A stretch of 18,279 nucleotides of DNA, from the NCBI GenBank assembly GCA_030017815.1, contig JASEGX010000017.1:1-18279 (forward strand), given 5' to 3'. Shown here one piece after another: positions 14,193 through 18,279 of this stretch. Source of the DNA: Thermodesulfobacteriota bacterium (GTDB taxonomy: Bacteria > Desulfobacterota > QYQD01). The notes under the pieces were generated by a model. That model ran no database searches and was not told the origin of the DNA. It saw nothing but the letters and a program-made list of their open reading frames with translations. Position 1 is the first letter of the stretch; each line of letters starts with the position of its first letter. The translations under genes were made by a program, and so were the position numbers.

Positions 14193-14275
14193 AATGCGCT
14201 CGCTATGCATGTTCAGGTCGGCCGAAGACGGAGGGCGCCTTGCAATGACAAGACGAAATACTTTTTACGAGTTCA

Positions 14276-15010
14276 TTAATAAATTACTTCCTTCAAAAAT
14301 AGCCCCTGAGGCGGTGCGGTCATACCGGCCATGTTTCGATCTCCGGCCTGGAGGATGTCCGTAACCCTTTCCGGCCTTGCCCGCCCCTGCCCTACCTCAA
14401 CCAGCGTACCTACAATATTGCGCACCATATGGCGCAGGAACCCATTGGCCCTTATTTCAAATTCGATTATTTTATCTTTCCTGGTCAATTTTAAACCGCT
14501 TACTATGCGGGTTGTGCTTTTTACGGAGCTCCCGCTGGCCATAAAGGCGGCAAAATCATGGACTCCCCGCAAAACCGGGAGGCATTTTTCCATGGCTACA
14601 ACATCCATGTCATGGGGAACAAACCAGGTATAGAGGTGGTGGAGTGGAGACCTTATCCGATCATTCAGTATGCGATATAGATATACTTTCTCTAAGGCCG
14701 AGTAGCGGGCGTGAAAATCGGCGGGGACTTCGCATAACTCTTTTACGGCGATGTCCTGAGGAAGGAGGCTGTTTAGCCCTCGTAAAAACCCATCTGCCGG
14801 GATTTTAGAGGCGGTTTTAAAGTTTGCTGCCTGGTTCATGGCATGCACCCCGGCGTCCGTACGTCCGGATCCGATTACCTTGTCCGCCTCGCCGGTCATG
14901 ACGCCAATTTTTTCTTCCAGGACCTCCTGGATGCTCAGGCCGTTTACCTGCCTCTGCCAGCCGCAATAGGCCGTGCCATCATACTCCAATATGAGTTTGA
15001 TGTTCCGCAT
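14276..15010 (-). CDS. truA: tRNA pseudouridine(38-40) synthase TruA
   Basis: This 244-residue enzyme, the usual length, converts uridines 38-40 in the anticodon stem-loop of many tRNAs to pseudouridine. The N-terminal LILEYDGTAYCGWQRQ and the catalytic motif GSGRTDAGVHAMNQ (catalytic Asp52) are unmistakable. Further conserved regions are the DFHARYSALEKVYLYRI segment and IRANGFLRHMVRNIVGTLVEVGQGR near the C-terminus. It starts 10 bp after argC ends, with only a weak AAGAG as ribosome binding site, so it is most likely cotranscribed with argC. No metabolic link to arginine synthesis is known. The REP-like region follows its stop. Confidence 0.96.
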   Translation of the reverse strand: MRNIKLILEYDGTAYCGWQRQVNGLSIQEVLEEKIGVMTGEADKVIGSGRTDAGVHAMNQAANFKTASKIPADGFLRGLNSLLPQDIAVKELCEVPADFHARYSALEKVYLYRILNDRIRSPLHHLYTWFVPHDMDVVAMEKCLPVLRGVHDFAAFMASGSSVKSTTRIVSGLKLTRKDKIIEFEIRANGFLRHMVRNIVGTLVEVGQGRARPERVTDILQAGDRNMAGMTAPPQGLFLKEVIY

Positions 15011-15020
15011 GGGCCGACTC

Positions 15021-16058
15021 TTACGGAAAGAGCGGTATCCCTTTCAACCCTGTAGTCTCCTCCAGGCCGAACATAAGGTTCATGTTCTGTACCGCCTGTC
15101 CGGATGCCCCCTTGACCAGATTATCTATGGCCGAGAGTATAATCACACGACCGGTGCGTTCGTCCACCTTCAGGCCGATGAAACAATAATTAGACCCTTT
15201 GACATGGGCGGTTTGCGGGTAGGCGCCTTCAGCGCAGATCTTTACAAAAGGGGCCTGATTATAAAACTCTTCGTACTCTGAGATTAAATCCCCTGTGGTC
15301 TGCTGTCCCTTTAGATCGGCGTAAATTGTGCTCAGCATCCCCCGGCCCATGGGCACCAAGTGGGGTGTAAAGGTTATGGCTATTTCTTCCCCGGACAGCA
15401 GGCTGAGTTCCTGCTCCATCTCCGGCGTATGGCGGTGGGCAGCTACCTTGTAAGCCTTAACGTCTTCATGTACCTCGCAGAAAAGGCTGCTTAACACGGC
15501 GGAGCGGCCCGCGCCGCTTACCCCGGTCTTGGAGTCCACCACAATGCTTTTGTTGTCGATAAGGCCCTTCTTGAGGAGTGGGGCCAGGCCCAGGATTACG
15601 GTAGTAGGGTAGCAGCCCGGGTTGGCTACTAATCGTGCCTTCCTTATCGCCGCCGCATGTATTTCAGGCAGTCCATAGGCCGCCTCGGCCAGATATTCCG
15701 AGGCGCTATGGGGTTGATACCACTTTTCATATACCCTGACATCCTTCAGGCGAAAATCAGCGCTTAAATCAATCACCTTTTTGTCGGCCTGCAGAAAAAC
15801 CGGGACCTGGGTCATGGCCGTCTGATGCGGAACCGCCAAAAAAACGACGTCGGCCGCCCCGATAACCCTTTCAGGCGAAGGGGACTGACACACAATATCC
15901 ACACTACCTGAGAGCGACGGGAAGACCTTGTGCAGGGGCCGGCCTTCATATTGGCGGGAGGTGGCCACAGTAATAGTAACCCCGGGATGTGCAGATAATA
16001 TCCTTACCAGTTCCAGTCCGGTATAGCCGGTAGCTCCGATTATAGCGGCACGGATCAT
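15021..16058 (-). CDS. argC: N-acetyl-gamma-glutamyl-phosphate reductase
   Basis: This 345-residue cytoplasmic enzyme carries out the third step of arginine synthesis, reducing N-acetylglutamyl phosphate to the semialdehyde with NADPH. The dinucleotide motif GATGYTG (8-14) is followed by LELVRIL, and the catalytic cysteine lies in LVANPGCYPTT (Cys149). The histidine/arginine region YKVAAHRHTPEMEQEL and TPHLVPMGRGMLSTIY are also diagnostic. The frame is open 17 codons further upstream to an ATG at 16109. However, GAGGAGG lies 5 nt before the ATG at 16058, which begins the standard MIRAAIIGATGYTG start; the longer form would also run through the rpsI terminator. TruA follows after 10 bp. No other arg gene is visible. 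Confidence 0.96.
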   Translation of the reverse strand: MIRAAIIGATGYTGLELVRILSAHPGVTITVATSRQYEGRPLHKVFPSLSGSVDIVCQSPSPERVIGAADVVFLAVPHQTAMTQVPVFLQADKKVIDLSADFRLKDVRVYEKWYQPHSASEYLAEAAYGLPEIHAAAIRKARLVANPGCYPTTVILGLAPLLKKGLIDNKSIVVDSKTGVSGAGRSAVLSSLFCEVHEDVKAYKVAAHRHTPEMEQELSLLSGEEIAITFTPHLVPMGRGMLSTIYADLKGQQTTGDLISEYEEFYNQAPFVKICAEGAYPQTAHVKGSNYCFIGLKVDERTGRVIILSAIDNLVKGASGQAVQNMNLMFGLEETTGLKGIPLFP

Positions 16059-16081
16059 AATAACCTCCTCGCTGCGCTGGT

Positions 16082-16119
16082 AAAAAAAGAGGGCTTGCCC
16101 AAAAGGCAAACCCTCTTTT
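16082..16119 (-). terminator. Rho-independent terminator after rpsI, just before argC
   Basis: On the minus strand a 15-position stem with one C-A mismatch (16119-16105 / 16099-16085) closes a 5-nt loop and runs into seven T's (16088-16082). It ends the rplM-rpsI transcript 28 bp after rpsI. The argC start lies only 23 nt beyond it, leaving no room for a separate promoter between them. Confidence 0.85.
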
Positions 16120-16146
16120 AGAAGATACCCTGTTACTCAGACCAAA

Positions 16147-16539
16147 TCATCTCTTTGAATATTGGAAGCGTGCCCGGGCGCCCTTTTGCCCATATTTTTT
16201 GCGCTCTTTAGCCCGTGGATCCCTGGTCAGCAAACCGGCCTTTTTCAGCGTCCCCCGGTATTCAGGGTTAATTTCCAGAAGCGCCCTGGCAATACCATGA
16301 CGAACAGCCCCGGCCTGCGCCATCTTCCCGCCACCGGCAACATTAACCGAGATGTCGAGATTACCCGTGGTTTCCGTAAGCGTAAGCGGCTTTTTAAGGA
16401 TGAGTACAGGCACTTCACCGTCAAAATATTCTTCCGGAGCGCTGTCGTTAATAACCATATTCCCCTTGCCGGGACGCATCCACACCCTGGCTATGGCCGT
16501 CTTTCGTTTGCCTGTTGCGTAATACAGTTTTTCTGCCAT
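16147..16539 (-). CDS. rpsI: 30S ribosomal protein S9
   Basis: This 130-residue protein is the usual length for bacterial S9 (uS9). The N-terminal [21 protein letters not shown] is canonical. The C-terminus [24 protein letters not shown] includes the conserved basic tail, ending in Lys-Arg, that reaches toward P-site tRNA in the small subunit. It follows rplM by 13 bp, the standard rplM-rpsI pair, with an AGGAG ribosome binding site about 8 nt before the ATG at 16539. A strong terminator lies just downstream. Confidence 0.98.
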   Translation of the reverse strand: MAEKLYYATGKRKTAIARVWMRPGKGNMVINDSAPEEYFDGEVPVLILKKPLTLTETTGNLDISVNVAGGGKMAQAGAVRHGIARALLEINPEYRGTLKKAGLLTRDPRAKERKKYGQKGARARFQYSKR

Positions 16540-16552
16540 GCAAGACTCCTGC

Positions 16553-16981
16553 TTAAATAGATAATTCTTCCGGCTGCTGCGCCTGATGAGGATGGTCTGC
16601 CCCCGTATAAACCTTCAGCTTACTGAGCATAGTGCGACCCAGGCTGTTTTTGGGCAACATACCTCTTACCGCATGCCGGATTAGTTCTTCCGGTTTTTTA
16701 CTTAATAGTTCCTCGGCACTGGCGGTCTTTAATCCACCTATATAACCGGTATGATGATGATACAATTTATCAGACCATTTCTTACCGGTCAATCTCACCT
16801 TGTCGGCATTGACAACAATAATAAAATCACCCGTATCCACATGTGACGTGAAAATCGGTTTGTGTTTGCCGCGGAGCCTGGCCGCTATGTTACTGGCCAG
16901 GCGACCCAAAATCTTATCAGTAGCGTCAACCACACACCACTTCTTTTTTATATCCCTGGCCTTCGCCGAATAAGTTTTCAT
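16553..16981 (-). CDS. rplM: 50S ribosomal protein L13
   Basis: This 142-residue L13 (uL13) is an early-assembly large-subunit protein. Recognisable parts are [62 protein letters not shown], and [29 protein letters not shown] near the C-terminus. The frame stays open 22 codons upstream to 17047. The ATG at 16981 gives the standard N-terminus and standard length, with GGAG upstream, so the longer form is rejected; it would also begin inside the promoter. It is first in the rplM-rpsI unit. Confidence 0.98.
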   Translation of the reverse strand: MKTYSAKARDIKKKWCVVDATDKILGRLASNIAARLRGKHKPIFTSHVDTGDFIIVVNADKVRLTGKKWSDKLYHHHTGYIGGLKTASAEELLSKKPEELIRHAVRGMLPKNSLGRTMLSKLKVYTGADHPHQAQQPEELSI

Positions 16982-17018
16982 TACTCTCTCCGCTCTTAAG
17001 ATAAAGAATAGACGGGAA

Positions 17019-17047
17019 TAATTAATCGAAATACATGGCTTTGTCAA
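17019..17047 (-). promoter_or_regulatory. Candidate promoter of rplM-rpsI
   Basis: On the minus strand a perfect TTGACA (17047-17042), 17 nt, then TAATTA (17024-17019). The -35 is ideal and the -10 moderate. It lies about 40 nt before the rplM start. Confidence 0.6.
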
Positions 17048-17105
17048 GACAAAATTGTTCTATTGCGGTCAACTTATTCTGTGTCTTTCTGAAGCGGGCG
17101 CGACC

Positions 17106-18095
17106 TTAGGGATTTTCAGCCCGGACTTTTTCTCCGATAGAAAACGGCTCTTTCGATCTTATAACCAGGGCGGCAGATGTTTCTTCCTGCGTTCGGAGCA
17201 CCAGGATATTCCCCAGGAAGAGAATTTGCTGGGTGCCCGCGACCTCTTTTGTCTTGAAGACCTCAAGACAAACCCCGTCTTCCAAGCCGTCTTTCTTTCC
17301 CTTATCCAGATAAACTATATGGTGCTGGGCTATTTTTTCCGCTGGCGGCTCGGACCTAATAATGGTTGCGGCTATGGGGCCGGAGGGACCTTTTAACGGT
17401 ATATGGGTGGGCATCTCTTCTGAAGGCATAATCTGGTCACCAACAGAGACGGCCTGATGCGAGGATATAATTTGACCCGTGGCCGGATTACCAGCCTTAA
17501 TGATTTCGAGTTTTCCCAACGGAAGATAGTAATATCCTATTCTTTCCCGGGTCAGAGGGTGATACACCACATCCGGAGCACGGCATATAGTCCATGTACT
17601 TCCTTGCTGGAACAGTTCCCTGTCATTGGTGAGATATACCACGTCACCCTGGCTCAGCAGTTCTTTGAACATGGGCAGGGCCCGGATGGTCCCTTTTTCT
17701 TCCAGCTTCTCTTTGGAGATAAAACCCAAAGGATTCACCCCTAAATAGGTAAAGGTCTTGGCCGGTGGCTTTTCAGGCGGTTCCGCGGGCCTGGTCTCTA
17801 TACTGGGTATAGAGGGTGGCGGGACTGAAGATTCGATCCCTGGTTTTGGGGCTTCTTTGTCCACAGAGAGTCGCAGCCGGCAACCCGGAAAGACCAGATG
17901 TGGATTGGTAATGTGGGGGTTGTTTTCCCATAGGTTGGGCCAGAGCCAGGGGTCATGGAAGAACCGGCTGGTGATACCCCAGAGGGTATCGCCCGGCTGA
18001 ACCGTGTAACTAGCCGTTTCTGCGCCAACCGCAGAGGCGGTTATTAAAAATAACGAGCAAAACAGGATTAAAAACCTTATGGATACTCTTTTCAC
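17106..18095 (-). CDS. Secreted LysM-domain protein
   Basis: This 329-residue protein has a Sec signal peptide (basic MKRVSIR, hydrophobic 8-22, cleavage near AVGAE at 24). A single LysM repeat follows at about 30-78 (YTVQPGDTLWGITSRFFHDPWLWPNLWENNP...NPHLVFPGCRLRL), which binds peptidoglycan glycan. A proline-rich linker (about 83-114) leads to a C-terminal domain of about 210 residues that I cannot assign. It contains two similar halves with GDVVYL and GDQIMP turns, and a VYLDKGKKDGLEDG segment. This architecture is frequent in Desulfobacterota and probably acts in the periplasm as an envelope scaffold rather than an enzyme; no catalytic motif is seen. The start is GTG at 18095, with GAGGGG 6 nt upstream. 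The gene is separate from rplM downstream, and no clear terminator lies between them. Confidence 0.85.
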   Translation of the reverse strand: MKRVSIRFLILFCSLFLITASAVGAETASYTVQPGDTLWGITSRFFHDPWLWPNLWENNPHITNPHLVFPGCRLRLSVDKEAPKPGIESSVPPPSIPSIETRPAEPPEKPPAKTFTYLGVNPLGFISKEKLEEKGTIRALPMFKELLSQGDVVYLTNDRELFQQGSTWTICRAPDVVYHPLTRERIGYYYLPLGKLEIIKAGNPATGQIISSHQAVSVGDQIMPSEEMPTHIPLKGPSGPIAATIIRSEPPAEKIAQHHIVYLDKGKKDGLEDGVCLEVFKTKEVAGTQQILFLGNILVLRTQEETSAALVIRSKEPFSIGEKVRAENP

Positions 18096-18128
18096 CTTTA
18101 TCCCCTCAGAATCTCGATATGAGAATTT

Positions 18129-18164
18129 ACTATACGAGACTGAATTTATTCAGTCTCGTATAGT
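18129..18164. repeat. 36-bp perfect palindrome upstream of the LysM gene
   Basis: Two perfect 17-bp arms, ACTATACGAGACTGAAT (18129-18145) and its reverse complement (18148-18164), surround a 2-nt TT centre. It lies 34-69 bp upstream of the LysM start codon. Neither strand has a T-run after it, so it is a poor intrinsic terminator. It could be a large operator, an mRNA leader hairpin or a mobile-element remnant. Confidence 0.8.
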
Positions 18165-18226
18165 TATCGGTACAATAGAAAAGAGCTTTAAGGGTTTTTA
18201 AACGCCAGCTATCAGCATGAAGCTGG

Positions 18227-18254
18227 TCCACCGTTCACTGTTGACCGTTTACCG
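18227..18254. repeat. Degenerate short repeat of a CCGTT(C/T)AC motif
   Basis: CCGTTCAC, GTTGACCG and CCGTTTACC follow one another near the window edge, giving a short degenerate direct repeat in otherwise non-coding sequence. It may continue beyond the window. Confidence 0.3.
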
Positions 18255-18279
18255 AAAGAAAATGTCGGACAACGGTTAA

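Noticed and set aside
16059..16140. Possible arginine riboswitch or attenuator leader before argC
   Set aside because: Only a simple terminator hairpin is visible, with no antiterminator pairing or Arg-rich leader peptide.
16162..16560. 132-codon plus-strand frame opposite rpsI
   Set aside because: It lies entirely over the highly conserved S9 gene, and the protein resembles no family.
16982..17047. N-terminal extension of L13 (22 codons)
   Set aside because: It would exceed the family length and run through the promoter. The ATG at 16981 has the standard N-terminus.

Overview
The window looks like a chromosomal stretch from a Desulfobacterota-type (deltaproteobacterial) anaerobe. The main reasons are a DsrC with both C-terminal redox cysteines, a PxxKW-type cysteine-rich small protein, an orphan flagellar rod-like gene, and the mix of LivF, RarA, Pgi, Trk and amino-acid genes. 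Genus and species cannot be read from it. DsrC suggests dissimilatory sulfur metabolism, but no dsrAB or other sulfate-reduction gene is present here. There are no rRNA or tRNA genes, no CRISPR array and no transposase. No gap between genes exceeds 300 bp.

Layout. Positions 1-754 hold the end of a branched-chain amino-acid ABC importer operon (tail of livG, then livF), followed by rarA (778-2112). A monocistronic dsrC (2317-2637) has its own promoter, a dyad in its leader, a strong ribosome binding site and a hairpin terminator. The minus strand then carries a zinc-ribbon protein and an ATP-grasp ligase (3835-2784), and upstream of these an apparent operon of a mannosylglycerate-synthase-like glycosyltransferase, trkA and trkH (8126-3960). 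A divergent single gene for a short FlgC-like rod protein (8328-8678) sits behind a near-consensus sigma-28 promoter. Next comes a minus-strand group: dtd (D-aminoacyl-tRNA deacylase), pgi (glucose-6-phosphate isomerase) and a sensor histidine kinase that starts at TTG and is translationally coupled to pgi. A cysteine-rich PxxKW gene on the plus strand (12381-12662) has a TTGACA-N17-TATAAA promoter and a large terminator. The last third is all minus strand: a class I aminotransferase, a REP-like repeat pair, truA, argC, rpsI, rplM and a secreted LysM protein whose upstream region contains a 36-bp palindrome.

How the genes relate. Potassium uptake (TrkA/TrkH) next to a glycosyltransferase resembling synthases of anionic compatible solutes suggests an osmotic or heat stress unit. 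The two small redox-type cysteine proteins, DsrC and PxxKW, are each stand-alone units with recognisable promoters and terminators, which suggests high, independently controlled expression. rplM-rpsI is the usual ribosomal pair, closed by a terminator only 23 nt before argC-truA. Most genes are housekeeping. The less described elements are the ATP-grasp/zinc-ribbon pair, the sigma-28-driven rod-like gene, the PxxKW gene with nested operator-like palindromes, and the LysM-upstream palindrome. I did not find a convincing multi-gene new system; the ATP-grasp/zinc-ribbon pair is the best candidate.
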